Assembly (NCBI GenBank): GCA_032433765.1
Contig: JAVIAB010000092.1
Location: 69,524,995 to 69,588,994 of the forward strand
Origin: Megaustenia siamemsis
Lineage: Eukaryota > Mollusca > Gastropoda > Stylommatophora > Ariophantidae
Direction: 5' to 3'
Length of the DNA: 64,000 nucleotides
Shown in pieces: positions 51,013-61,796 of this stretch. The notes beneath the pieces were generated by a model that had not been told where the DNA came from, did not search any database, and was given only the letters and a program-made list of their open reading frames with translations. The stretch's first letter is position 1. Each line of letters starts with the position of its first letter. The position numbers and the translations under genes were made by a program.

Positions 51013-51255
51013 ATCTCCCACAATTCTAACAGCAATGAAGATATTGCAACGTAATTTGAAAGGAGTGTGTTCATTGTGTCAGAAATAACAAGAAATGTGC
51101 GTGTAGTGTGTGTGTGTGTGTGCGTGCGTGTGCGCGCGCGTGTGTGTGGCGCTTAATTGTTGCGACAAAGGTGTTGTTATACTCTGAAGGAATTCGTGTT
51201 TAGTGGTAAGATCATTAAAGAAATGCCGACTTAGGCAGCAAGTAAGACAACATAT
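51013..51255 (+). repeat. Repeat F copy with (TG)n at its centre
   Basis: The left half AATTCTAACAGCAATGAAGA, TATTGCAACGTAATTTG and the right half GCTTAATTGTTGCGACAAAG, ATACTCTGAAGG flank a TG/CG alternating run (51103-51148). At the equivalent point of the 48.4-49.5 kb copy an L1 fragment is present. Confidence 0.72.
51103..51148. repeat. (TG/CG)n alternating purine-pyrimidine run
   Basis: About 22 TG or CG dinucleotides including GTGCGCGCGCGTGTGTG, a sequence type able to adopt Z-DNA. Confidence 0.93.
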
Positions 51256-51525
51256 ACTTTTCTGCCTGTGTCCGACGATTGCTGTTTTGTTGTCCGCAAC
51301 TAAATATTGTTTGAGGTGGGCGTTATTTGCGTTGTATCGTGATTCATAGGTAAGCTTTTGATATCTGCGCCATTTAATCCAACATCTAGGACATGTTTTG
51401 GTACTGAGTTCTCGTTTCCTCTTTGATCTCTACTCCCCATTTGTCTAACTAATTCATCAGGACTACCGTGGTGTGGTAAAGTGGGATCTTCATTAATTTT
51501 GGTTGTTTACGTTCACACGATGATT

Positions 51526-51815
51526 AAAGGAGTACATCTCTTCGTCATCCGCCCTTAAAAGTGGCCGCGAATGAGTTGTGTTGAGGTTTGCAGTAAAGCA
51601 GTGATATTTGCGCTTTTCGGCCCAAAACATCCGACTTCACCATTGTATTTTCAAGTACCGGTTTTCTTCCCTCTCGACTAGACTGGTTAGTCTATTACTA
51701 GCTGAACCACTAAGAAGTGGATTAATGTCTGGATGATTCTAGATCACCTATCCTGGCGCAATCCATCAGATATGAGTCGTTGTCAGCTTCAGCTCTGTTA
51801 CTTTTAGATGGCATG
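51526..51815 (-). mobile_element. Repeat C copy
   Basis: Minus-strand copy near full length: CTTCGTCATCCGCCCTTAAA, GGTTTGCAGTAAAGCAGTG, TGCGCTTTTCGGCCCAAAAC, CATCCGACTTCACCATTG and CACCTATCCTGGCGC, ending around TGTTACTTTTAGATGG. Confidence 0.8.
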
Positions 51816-52009
51816 GACTCCTTCATTAGTTCTCATTCCCAAATACTAAGACGGTAATGCTACTAACTTGGAATGGAGACCACATCACGTAGTCAGTTAT
51901 AAAGGTCAAGAAAAATTGTTAGAATAGAACACCTTGTGAGGTGATCAGGTATCCTTTGGTTGTGGACTTGATGGCAACATGAGTCCACAAATCACTGGAA
52001 GAAATGAGG

Positions 52010-52272
52010 AAAAAAAAAAAGTAAAGTACCCCCGTCACGCCAAGTGGCGTATAGGGAATATGGTGTTAGTGACCATAAATTTTACAGACTTTCGGCACAT
52101 GATTTTTGGGGTAATGTGGTCGGTGTTACGCCCGTGCCGCTTTACTTTCCCAGAAAACAAATCCAGTACCCATTAAAGGCTGGGTGAACCCGGAAGCCGT
52201 CGGTTGGGATCGAACCCTACCTCTTGTCCTCCGTAGTCCAGTTCACTAACCACTGAGCTATCGCAGCTCCCT
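52010..52272 (-). mobile_element. SINE-A copy with perfect target duplication
   Basis: Full-length minus-strand copy. AGAAATGAGG at 52000-52009 and 52273-52282 is an exact 10-bp target duplication. It is one of the least diverged copies, and both Pol III boxes are intact. Confidence 0.96.
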
Positions 52273-52282
52273 AGAAATGAGG

Positions 52283-52711
52283 GAGGCTGGAAGAAAAGAA
52301 GGGCTTTGTGGGCAAGATTAAATGAGAGAGGATATATAAAGAAAAGAGTGAAAGATAAACAGAGAGAGAGAGAATATATTCTGTTGCTTTCGCTCTACAG
52401 CGAATCATTTTCATCGTGTCCGACCTTAAGGGGACTTGGTAGTAAAATCAATAAACTCTGAACAAAATGAGACAGTACTTGGCTAACAGGACGGTATACA
52501 GTGGAATGTTACATTTTATTTACATTTATTATTATTAGACATTGCTATGGAAACAACAGCCATATTGGATAATAAACAATGCTGTATAGCTTTCAATATT
52601 TAGGTTACTGGCTACTTTTACTAGTTTTGTCAATAAAACTGACCGGGCTGTAGAGATTAAGATACTCCATTTTTAAAAATGAAAATAAGACCCTAGTACC
52701 ACAAAATATTT
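52283..52711. other. Unique sequence, nothing recognised
   Basis: About 430 bp, purine-rich at the left, AT-rich at the right, grading into the 48-bp array. Confidence 0.4.
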
Positions 52712-53682
52712 TGTCTAACAAAAATATATAGTAGCAATAATCTTACATATCTGTCTGTTTCCTTATATACAAAATATAGTAGCAATAATCTTACTTATTT
52801 GTCTGTTTCCTTAAATACAAAATATAGTAGCAATAATCTTACTTATCTGTCTGTTTCCCTATACACAAAAAATAGTAGCAATAATCTTACTTATCTGTCT
52901 GTTTCCCTATATACAAAATATAGTAGCAATAATCTTAGTCATCTGTCGGTTTCCCTATATACAAAATATAGTAGCAATAATCTTACTTATCTACCTGTTT
53001 CCCTATATAAAAATATAGTAGCAATAATCTTAGTCATCTGTCGGTTTCCCTATATACAAAATATAGTAGCAATAATCTTACTTATCTGTCTGTTTCCCTA
53101 TATACAAAATATAGTAGCATTAATCTTACTTATCTGCCTGTTTCCCTATATAAAAATATAGTAGCAATAATCTTAGTCATCTGTCTGTTTCCCTATATAC
53201 AAAATATAGTAGCAATAATCTTACTTATCTGTCTGTTTCCTTATATAAAAATATAGTAGCAATAATGTTAGTCATCTATCTGTTTCCCTATATAAAAATA
53301 TAGTAGCAATAATCTTACTTATCTGTCTGTTTCCCTATATACAAAATATAGTAGCATTAATCTTATTTGTCTGTCTGTTTCCTTATATAAAAATATAGTA
53401 GCAATAATCTTACTTATCTGTCTGTTTCCCTATATACAAAATATAGTAGCATTAATCTTACTTATCTGTCTGTTTCCCTTTATAAAAATATAGTAGCATT
53501 AATCTTACTTATCTGTCTGTTTCCCTATATAAAAATATAGTAGCATTAATCTTACTTATCTGTCTGTTTCCCTATATAAAAATATAGTAGCATTAATCTT
53601 ACTTATCTGTCTGTTTCCCTATATAAAAATATAGTAGCATTAATCTTACTTATCTGTCTGTTTCCCTATTAACAAAAATATA

Positions 53683-53870
53683 CGTGCTGAAGTCGGATGT
53701 GTTGGACCGAAAGGAACAAATATCACAGTTATACTGTAAACCACAACACAACGCAGACACACCCACTTAACGTCCTTTTAAGGGCGGATGATGAAGAGGA
53801 ATTCTGTAGTATGCTAGAATACTCTAGAATACTCTACAATACTTTAGTCATCGGGCGAACGCAAGCAAGC
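53683..53870 (+). mobile_element. Repeat C 3' portion with perfect target duplication
   Basis: A 188-bp copy from GTGCTGAAGTCGGATGTGTT to the terminal CGCAAGCAAGC. AACAAAAATATA at 53671-53682 and 53871-53882 is an exact 12-bp duplication of satellite sequence. The left (5') end is truncated relative to the copy at 24.75 kb, which sets the orientation and 3' end. A private insert of ACTCTAGAAT-type repeats lies near 53810-53840. Confidence 0.95.
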
Positions 53871-54225
53871 AACAAAAATATAGTAGCAATAATCTTGCTT
53901 GAGTGACCGTTTCAGTATATAAAAAATGTAGTGGATATAATCTAACTCATCTGTCTGTTTCTCTATACAAAAAAATTTGTAGCAATAAGCGTACTCATCT
54001 GTCTGTTTCCCTATATACAAAAATTAGTAGCAGTAATCTTACTCATCTGTCTGTTTTTTCCTATATAAAAAATTTAGTAGCAATAATCTTACTCGTCTGT
54101 CTGTTTCCCTTTTTAAAAAAATATAGTAGCAATAATCTTGCTTATCTGCCTGCTTCACTAAAAAAAATATAGTTGCAATAATCTTACTTATCTTCCTCTT
54201 TTCCTATTTACAAAATATAGTAGCA

Positions 54226-55290
54226 ATCATCATCATCATCCAGTGCCGTCTCCGCAACGAAGGTTGGCTACCATGGAGCGCCATTCTGCTCTGTCTCGCT
54301 TTGATGGTGCAGGTTGTTATAAGCTGATTTGTCCATCATTTGATGTTACTCATCCATGTTAGTCTTGGTCTGCCTCATTTACCTTGTATTTTCCCCTCCA
54401 GGATTACTTTTAGTAGGCTGTTGTGTCTTTTAACATGGCCCCAAAATCGCATTTGTCTTGTTTGAATTGTGTTTAGTACTTCTCTTTTCATTTTTAGTTG
54501 TTTTAAGACTTTGTCGTTTGTTTTCTTTTCCTTCCATCCAATTCTACCTATTCTTCTATACATCCACATTTCAAAGGCTTCAATTCTCTGTTCTTTTTTT
54601 CTTGTATAATGTCCATGTTTCTGCACCATATAGGAATATTGAGAAGATTTAACATTTGCTATTCTTAGTTTTAGCCCTGGTGTTATTTGTTTTGATGTTA
54701 GTATGTTCTTCATGGCATTAAAATTACTTTTTGCCATTCCTATTCTTTTGTTTATTTCAGTTGTACATTTTCCATCACTGGTTATAGTATGTCCGAGGTA
54801 GTTGTAGTTCTCAACTGTCTCCATGTATATTCCTTCATTTTGATATCCATTTGTGGGTTTTGAGTATTTTCTTTGTTTATGATCATAGTTTTAGTCTTTT
54901 TGATAGTCATATCTAATCCATATTTTTTGCTTGTTATGCTTATTTCATTAAGTAATTGTATAGCTTTATGATTTTCTGCTAGTAATAACAGTATCATCAG
55001 CATATCTTAGGTTACTGATTATCTTTCCATTAATTTGTAGGCCTGGCATCTCTATGATGTTTTTAAAGATTTGCTCAGTGTATAGATTGAACAAGCTTGG
55101 TGATAGGATGCATCCCTGTCTTACTCCTCTTTTTATATCAGTGGGTGTAGAGTTCTCTTTGTTATATTTTGTTATTGTTGTTTGCTCCCAGTATAGATTA
55201 CATATTAGTTGTATGTCCATGTCATCTAGATGCATATCTTTTAGGCATTCTATAAATTGTTTGTGGTGTTTATCAAAAGATTTGGTGTAG
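54226..55290 (-). mobile_element. L3 LINE, 5'-truncated, inserted in the 48-bp array
   Basis: A 1.07-kb minus-strand element starting, at its 3' end, with a (CAT)n tail (54226-54239). AGTAGCAAT-type satellite sequence abuts both edges (54217-54226 and 55292-55302), so a ~9-bp target duplication is likely, although the array could mimic it. It carries RT and C-terminal remnants. Confidence 0.9.
54370..55290 (-). pseudogene. L3 reverse transcriptase remnant, multiple frameshifts
   Basis: The upstream frame (54966-55301) reads LDYTKSFDKHHKQFIECLK (motif A region), GVRQGCILSPSLFNLY and LRYADDTVI (catalytic box). Next (54782-55003) LLNEISITSKKYGLDMTIKK, TKTMIINKE. Then (54375-54824) YNYLGHTITSDGKCTTEINK, IEAFEMWMYRRIGRIGWKEK and RQMRFWGHVKRHNSLLKVIL. 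Motif order is that of a non-LTR RT of the RQGC/YADD type. At least two frameshifts break it. The usual YGCETW block reads YSYMVQKHG because of a frameshift or change. The 113-codon remnant at 17044 belongs to the same family. Confidence 0.9.
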
Positions 55291-55590
55291 TCTAGTAGCA
55301 ATAATCTTACTTATCTGCCTGTTTTCCTATTAAAAAAAAAATTATAGTAGCAATAATCTTACTTATCTGACCGTTTTCTGTATATAAACAATTTAGTAGC
55401 AATAATCTTACTTATCTGCCTGTTTTCCTATTAAAAAAAAATTATAGTAGCAATAATCTTACTTATCTGACCGTTTCTGTATATAAACAATTTAGTAGCA
55501 ATAATCTTACTAATCTGCCTGTTTTCCTAATTTAAAAATAAATAGTAGCAATAATCTTACTAATCTGCCTGTTTCCTTATTTAAAAAAAA

Positions 55591-55798
55591 AGATGATAGA
55601 TCAAAAGATGATAGAACTGTGTTAAATTTCCCGCTGATTTTCTTCGGAGGGTTGCCGAGAGTTATAAACAGAACAGTATCCCCGTGAGTGGAACCAAACA
55701 AAAACAATTTTAGACATGTTCTTTATTTTCTTTTCTTTTTTGAGTAATGTATAATAGAGTCAATTATTTCAGAAGCAGTTTTGGAGTATTTTTTTTAA
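55591..55798. other. Short unique spacer
   Basis: A 65-codon minus ORF spans its start but shows no motif; nothing else is seen. Confidence 0.35.
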
Positions 55799-56070
55799 AA
55801 AATACTCTTCTTCTACTTCTTTCCTTCATCATCTGCCTTTCAGCATATAGGGGAAATACTTTGCGGTCTTTTGCTCTTTTGTTCGCTTCTTGCTGCTGTT
55901 ATGTTTCCCAGTGTTTCTAATATTCCGTCAATCCATCATTTTTGTGGCCGGCCCTTGGGTCTGGTGTTCTCGCAACATTTTTTGAAGGCTTTTTGTGTTC
56001 TGTTTTGATCTTTCTGTCCTGTCACGTGGCCAAACCATTTTATCTTTTGTTTCTTTGTATGTTCTATATT
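55799..56070 (-). mobile_element. L1 3' fragment
   Basis: TTCATCATCTGCCTTTCAGC, TTTGCGGTCTTTTGCTC, CTTGGGTCTGGTGTTCTCGC and CACGTGGCCAAACCATTTTA match the L1 tail. It ends near TTTGTATGTTCTAT, the same point at which other copies diverge or are hit by SINEs. Confidence 0.8.
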
Positions 56071-56215
56071 TTAATGCTCAACATTGAAACTAGTCTTTAC
56101 GCACATTAATTTCACAGCCGAAAGGAAATTGAATAATGGAAGTTTCAAAACTAAATTTTGTAAAGGGAAATAATGTAGTTGTTCTTAGTGGATATAATAA
56201 TAATAACGACGATAA

Positions 56216-56405
56216 GGTGGAAGTGGAGATTCAGGCAGAGAAAGAGATGGGAAGATAAAAATCAAAGAATGAACAGGATAAAACTTTGCAGAGCCCTAAA
56301 GAATGACTGAAGATAGTGAAAAGTGAAGAAGGTTGACGAAGTCAGTCAGTGGTGCCCTAATGACTGTCAGAGTTATAGGATAATGATAAAGAAAAAAAAA
56401 AAGAA
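56216..56405 (+). mobile_element. L5 LINE C-terminal fragment, decayed
   Basis: GGCAGAGAAAGAGATGGGAA, AATCAAAGAATGAACAGGAT and GTCAGTCAGTGGTGCCCTAA parallel the L5 fragment at 46.5 kb. The A-rich end AAGAAAAAAAAAAAG takes the tail position. All frames are broken. Confidence 0.65.
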
Positions 56406-56424
56406 ATACGAAGAAGACGCATGG

Positions 56425-56540
56425 ACGATACATTGACTTGATGTTTCACGGTTTACAAGTTGTGATATTTGCTCATTTCGTCCCGATGTATCCTACTTTG
56501 GTACAGCGTTTTTTTTGGGTACCGTCTTCGATCTCGCTTG
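56425..56540 (-). mobile_element. Repeat C fragment
   Basis: GTTTACAAGTTGTGATATTT, GCTCATTTCGTCCCGATGTA and GGGTACCGTCTTCGATCTCG correspond to the middle of repeat C. Confidence 0.6.
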
Positions 56541-56562
56541 AGACTAATAATAATAAATGAAT

Positions 56563-56850
56563 ATTATTGTGGAGGGATAATTGCCCTATATATTTTTAGG
56601 AATATTTATCCTTCATTTTATGGAGGGATATTTACCCTCTATATTTTTAGGAATATTTATCCTTCATTTTATGGAGGGATATTTACCCTCTATATTTTTA
56701 GGAATATTTATCCTTCATTTTATGGAGGGATATTTACCCTCTATATTTTTAGGAATATTTATCCTTCATTTTATGGAGGGATATTTACCCTCTATATTTT
56801 TAGGAATATTTATCCTTCGTATTATGGAGGGATATTTACCCTCTACCATA
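56563..56850. repeat. 53-bp minisatellite
   Basis: Five and a half copies of TATGGAGGGATATTTACCCT, CTATATTTTTAGGAATATTT, ATCCTTCATTTTA, nearly identical except the last. Confidence 0.97.
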
Positions 56851-56977
56851 ATATTAATTTATTATTATTTGTCTCCTGCCTATACCACTTGAAACTACTA
56901 TTCGTGCTGTTGAGTCCTATAACTGTATGTCTGCAACGCAAGTATTCAGCCATATACGTTCCGGGTGATATTGTCTT

Positions 56978-57462
56978 AATAGGAAAATACAGATACATAA
57001 TAGGAAAATATAGATACGTAATAGGAAAATATAGATACATAATAGGAAAATATAGATACGTAATAGGAAAATATAGATACATAATAGGAAAATATAGATA
57101 CGTAATAGGGAAATACTGATACATAATAGGAAAATATAGATACATAATAGGAAAATATAGATACATAGTAGGAAAATATAGATACATAATAGGAAAATAC
57201 TGATACATAATAGGAAAATATAGATACATAATAGGAAAATATAGATACATAATAGGAAAATATAGATACATAATAGGAAAATATAGATACATAATAGGAA
57301 AATATAGATACATAATAGGAAAATACTGATACATAATAGGAAAATATAGATACGTAATAGAAAATATAGATACGTAATAGGAAAATATAGATACATAATA
57401 GGAAAATATAGATACATAATAGGAAAATACTGATACATAATAGGAAAATATAGATACATAAT
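56978..57462. repeat. 21-bp minisatellite
   Basis: About 23 copies of AATAGGAAAATATAGATACA + T. Variants are TACTGATACAT and GATACGT. 21 is a multiple of 3, so plus- and minus-strand frames of 180-216 codons with 7-residue period run through. Confidence 0.97.
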
Positions 57463-57552
57463 TTATTCCCAAGTTGTGTTTCTAACCCTATGCTATAGAC
57501 ATAAATACACATGCGTGAAAGACATCTCAAATATTAGCTACTTTTTTCAGAT

Positions 57553-57750
57553 TTTTGGGTAGCTTAGTTGGCCGTGTGCTCTAGCGTTTGTTTTTCGTGG
57601 CAAAGCGATTTGTCTAGAAGTACTGGTTTGATCCTACTTTGGACCATCTATTGTTCTTTGTTTTTTTTTCTGTTGTAGATTATTTGTGATTTTTTTCCGA
57701 GTGTTGTAAACATACTTCTTCCCATGAAATGATTCTCTGATCTATTCGCT
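57553..57750 (+). mobile_element. SINE-2 copy, plus strand
   Basis: The A box is TAGCTTAGTTGG and the B box is GGTTTGATCC, followed by TTTGGACCATCTATTGTTCT, GATTATTTGTGATTTTTTTC, GAGTGTTGTAAACA and CATGAAATGATTCTCTGATC. This is the plus-strand reference for the family; its 3' boundary is uncertain (57735-57800). Confidence 0.86.
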
Positions 57751-57829
57751 TAACCAGAGTTTCGGGGCCCAATACTGGGAGTTTTAGTAGGATCTCTATC
57801 AGTTCTGGTTCAGGCAGTAGAATGTTGAT

Positions 57830-58155
57830 AGTTCCCTGGACAGAAAAACACAAACGTAGACATTCACAAAGTGGCCAACACAAATAGAGAGAGATCTTCT
57901 AAAAAAAACATCAGAAAGAAATAAGCTACATCTTTATGACACATCTTGAGAAGTGTAAAGTTTAAATATTTGATTACAACTGGCAAGATACAGAGGAAGA
58001 GAGATCGTGGACGACAAAGAGAGAAGATACTACATGTATATTGCTTGGTGTAGTGGCACAGTACACAGTCAATAGAATTGATCCGATGTGATGGGAACAC
58101 AGAATTGTAGAAGGACATCGCCTACGCCAACCGGCATGGCACATGATGATGGATA
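57830..58155 (+). mobile_element. L2 LINE 3' fragment
   Basis: Plus-sense GATAGTTCCCTGGACAGAAA, CATCAGAAAGAAATAAGC, GAGAGATCGTGGACGACAAA, AAGGACATCGCCTACGCCAA and the closing ATGATGATGG. It is homologous to the reverse of 45420-45775. Confidence 0.8.
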
Positions 58156-58377
58156 TCAATGGCGAGAAGGAAACAGAAAGTGAAGAGAATAGGACATGAA
58201 AAGAGAGCTAATGGCCGTCTCGCTGCCAGCGAACACGTGACCCCGACTGTGGTAGGAGTTAACCTGCAAGTACCGCCCAGTCAGGAAAATGACAGAGAAG
58301 GGGGAGGTGACGGTATGCGATGTTGGCTGTGTGTAGAGTCGGTGATGACGATGGAGCTGTGGAGGGTGGTCAAGTCT

Positions 58378-58510
58378 AGTACCATGTCTGCTGGCGTGGG
58401 TGATCATGCATGTCCAACACTTTCTGTCTTTTACTGTTGTTTATTCTCTTCCGTTGTTGACTTTACCCTTGAAGCCGTTTGGTAGTCTTTCTTTTTGTTT
58501 CTTTAACGGT
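58378..58510 (-). mobile_element. L2 LINE 3' terminal fragment
   Basis: CCATGTCTGCTGGCGTGGGT, GATCATGCATGTCCAAC and TGTTGTTTATTC... correspond to the same 3' end as 61797-61930. It is short and diverged. Confidence 0.6.
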
Positions 58511-58540
58511 AGTAGCAACACGAATAGTACGTCAAGTTGT

Positions 58541-60990
58541 TACACCAGTAAGTTGCATGTCAATAAGCTGGTAGTCAGTAAGTTGCATGTCAATAAGCTG
58601 GTAGTCAGTAAGTTGCATGTAAATAAGTTGGTAGTCAGTAAGTTGCATGCCATTAAGTTGGTAGTTAGTCAGTTGCATGTCAATAAGTTGGTAGTCAGTA
58701 AGTTGCATGTCGTCAATAAGTTGGTAGTCAGTAAGTTGCACGTCAATAAGATGGTAGTCAGTAAGTTGCACGTCAATAAGTTGGTAGTCAGTAAGTTGCA
58801 TGTCGTCAATAACTTGGTAGTCAGTAAGTAGCACGTCAATAAGTTGGTAGTCAGTAAGTAGCACGTCAATAAGTTGGTAGTCAGTAAGTTGCATGCCATT
58901 AAGTTGGTAGTTAGTCAGTTGCATGTCAATAAGTTGGTAGTCAGTAAGTTGCATGTCGTCAATAAGTTGGTAGTCAGTAAGTTGCACGTCAATAAGATGG
59001 TAGTCAGTAAGTTGCACGTCAATAAGTTGGTAGTCAGTAAGTTGCATGTCGTCAATAACTTGGTAGTCAGTAAGTAGCACGTCAATAAGTTGGTAGTCAG
59101 TAAGTAGCACGTCAATAAGTTGGTAGTCAGTAAGTTGCACGTCAATAAGTTGGTAGTCAGTAAGTTGCACGTCAATAAGTTGGTAGTCAGTAAGTTGCAT
59201 GTCGTCAATAAGCTGGTGGTCAGTAAGTTGCACGTCAATAAGTTGGTAGTCAGTAAGTTGCATGTCAATAAGTTGGTAGTCAGTAAGTTGCATGTCAATA
59301 AGTTGGTAGTCAGTAAGTTGCACGTCAATAAGTTGGTAGTCAGTAAGTTGCACGTCAATAAGTTGGTAGTTAGTAAGCTGCATGTCAATAAGTTGGTAGT
59401 TAGCAAGTTGAATGTCAATAAGTTGGTAGTTAGCAAGTTGCATGTCAATAAGTTGGTAGTTAGTAAGTTGCATGTCAATAAGTTGGTAGTTAGTAAGTTG
59501 CATGTCAATATGTTGGTAGTTAGCAAGTTGCATGTCAGTAAGTTGGTAGTTAGTAAGTTGCATATCAATAAACTGGTAGTCAGTAAGCTACATATCAATA
59601 AGCTGGTAGTCAGTAAGTTGCACATCAATAAGTTGGTAGTCAGTAAGTTGCACCTCAATAAGTTGGTAGTCAGTAAGTTGCACATCAATAAGTTGGTAGT
59701 CAGTAAGTTGCATATCAATAAGTTGGTAGTCAGTAAGTTACATATCAATAAGCTGGTAGTCAGTAAGTGCATATCAATAAGTTGGTAGTCAGTAAGTTAC
59801 ATATCAATAAGCTGGTAGTTAGTAAGTTGCATATCAATAAGCTGGTAGTCAGTAAGTTGCACATCAATAAGTTGGTAGTCAGTAAGTGGCACATCAATAA
59901 GTTGGTAGTCAGTAAGTTGCATATCAATAAGCTGGTAGTCAGTAAGTTACATATCAATAAGCTGGTAGTCAGTAAGTTGCACATCAATAAGTTGGTAGTC
60001 AGTAAGTTGCATATCAATAAGTTGGTAGTCAGTAAGTTACATATCAATAAGCTGGTAGTCAGTAAGTTGCATGTCAATAAGTTGATAGTCAGTAAGTTGC
60101 ATGTCAAATAGTTTGTAGTCAGTAAGTTGCATATCAAAAAGCTGGTAGTCAGTAAGGTGCATGTCAATAAGTTGATAGTCAGTAAGTTGCATGTCAAATA
60201 GTTTGTAGTCAGTAAGTTGCATATCAATAAGCTGGTAGTCAGTAAGTTACATATCAATAAGCTGGTAGTCAGTAAGTTGCACATCAATAAGCTGGTAGTC
60301 AGTAAGTTGCACATCAATAAGTTGGTAGTCAGTAAGTTACATATCAATAAGCTGGTAGTCAGTAAGTTGCACATCAATAAGCTGGTAGTCAGTAAGTTGC
60401 ACATCAATAAGTTGGTAGTCAGTAAGTTACATATCAATAAGCTGGTAGTCAGTAAGTTACATATCAATAAGCTGGTAGTCAGTAAGTTGCATATCAATAA
60501 GTTGGTAGTCAGTAAGTTACATATCAATAAGCTGGTAGTTAGTAAGTTGCATATCAATAAGCTGGTAGTCAGTAAGTTGCACATCAATAAGTTGGTAGTC
60601 GGTAAGTGGCACATCAATAAGTTGGTAGTCAGTAAGTTGCATATCAATAAGCTGGTAGTCAGTAAGTTACATATCAATAAGCTGGTAGTCAGTAAGTTGC
60701 ACATCAATAAGTTGGTAGTCAGTAAGTTGCATATCAATAAGTTGGTAGTCAGTAAGTTACATATCAATAAGCTGGTAGTCAGTAAGTTGCATGTCAATAA
60801 GTTGATAGTCAGTAAGTTGCATGTCAAATAGTTTGTAGTCAGTAAGTTGCATATCAAAAAGCTGGTAGTCAGTAAGGTGCATGTCAATAAGTTGATAGTC
60901 AGTAAGTTGCATGTCAAATAGTTTGTAGTCAGTAAGTTGCATATCAATAAGCTGGTAGTCAGTAAGGTGCATGTCAATAAGTTGCATGTC
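58541..60990. repeat. 30-bp satellite, about 80 units
   Basis: The unit is AGTAAGTTGCATGTCAATAA + GTTGGTAGTC, with occasional 33-bp units carrying an extra triplet (ATGTCGTCAATAAG). Left part (58.5-59.5 kb): GCACGTC/GCATGTC units; right part (59.55-60.99 kb): ATATC/ACATC units. A block of about 480 bp (59761-60240) recurs 720 bp later (60481-60960) almost unchanged. Unit lengths are multiples of 3, so frames of 343 and 405 codons (minus) and 222 and 204 codons (plus) stay open with 10-residue periodicity (LVVSKLHINK; QLTDYQLIDM). Confidence 0.97.
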
Positions 60991-61008
60991 TGTACGATTC
61001 ATGATAGT

Positions 61009-61796
61009 GAGAGAAGTCAAGTTTTAGAGAATCGCTGATTAGAAATCCGAAAATGAACATTCCTGACAAAAACAGCAAATCTTTTTTGTTATTGATTTTA
61101 TTGGGGAAGGCGGGGGGGAGAAAGGGGTGTTCGTTGGCGAACCTGTTTTAAAATATTGTATTTGATGTATGACGTCAGCTGGATAGTGGTGATCGTTAAA
61201 AGAGGAAAAGGGGGAAACATGATAAGGGTTGGGAGGAGGGAAACTGGATTGTTTCAGAAGGGCTGGAAATAATAGTGCCTGCAGATGCTGTCGCCACGCA
61301 GTGAACGGATTGGGACGTTTATCTCACCAACCCCTCTTCCCCCCCCCCTCCCTTTTTTCCTCCTAACAGAAACAAACTTTAAAGTTTAAAACCAGACATA
61401 GAATCGAGCAGACGCCACTTTATTGACAGATGAACCAAGCAATCCTCTCGACCACTCCTTTCTTTGTCATGGTGATATTACGCAAAATTTGTGGTGGAAT
61501 TCTGGGATAGCAAACCATGACGGAACCTTAGCAACGTGTCAAGCTGACATGATGAACATCAAAACGGGGACAGGCAGTCCTGGTGGGTGTTGAGGCATCC
61601 ACTGCGACATTTAGCGTGTTGTAAAATGTGATTCTAGTGTGTTCTCATCGGGATGGCATCCTCGCGATGGTCTGATGAGATCGGATGTACCGAACTAAAA
61701 ATGCTCACATCCCGCTGTTATGATGCGCAACATAGAAAATATTCTTTTTGCCTTTTCCATCTTCGAACTGAAAAGGGCAGTCTGCTGCGTTGTGTT
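61009..61796. other. Unique sequence, nothing recognised
   Basis: About 790 bp without recognised repeats or coding motifs. It contains a C-run/poly-pyrimidine patch near 61325-61360 and a G-rich patch near 61105-61125. Confidence 0.4.

Larger units (their letters stand above)
52712..55590. repeat. 47-48-bp satellite
   Basis: The unit is CTTACTTATCTGTCTGTTTC, CCTATATACAAAATATAGTA, GCAATAAT. Some units have a 1-bp-shorter TATATAAAAATATAG form, and GCATTAAT replaces GCAATAAT in runs near 53.5-53.65 kb. About 37 units in three blocks (52712-53682, 53871-54225, 55291-55590), separated by a repeat C copy and an L3 LINE. The right block has a diverged CTGACCGTTTTCTGTATA form. Confidence 0.95.

Noticed and set aside
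58532..60977. Overlapping frames of 343 and 405 codons (minus) and 222 codons (plus) as genes
   Set aside because: They follow from a 30/33-bp unit without stop codons; both strands are open and no start context or homology is seen.
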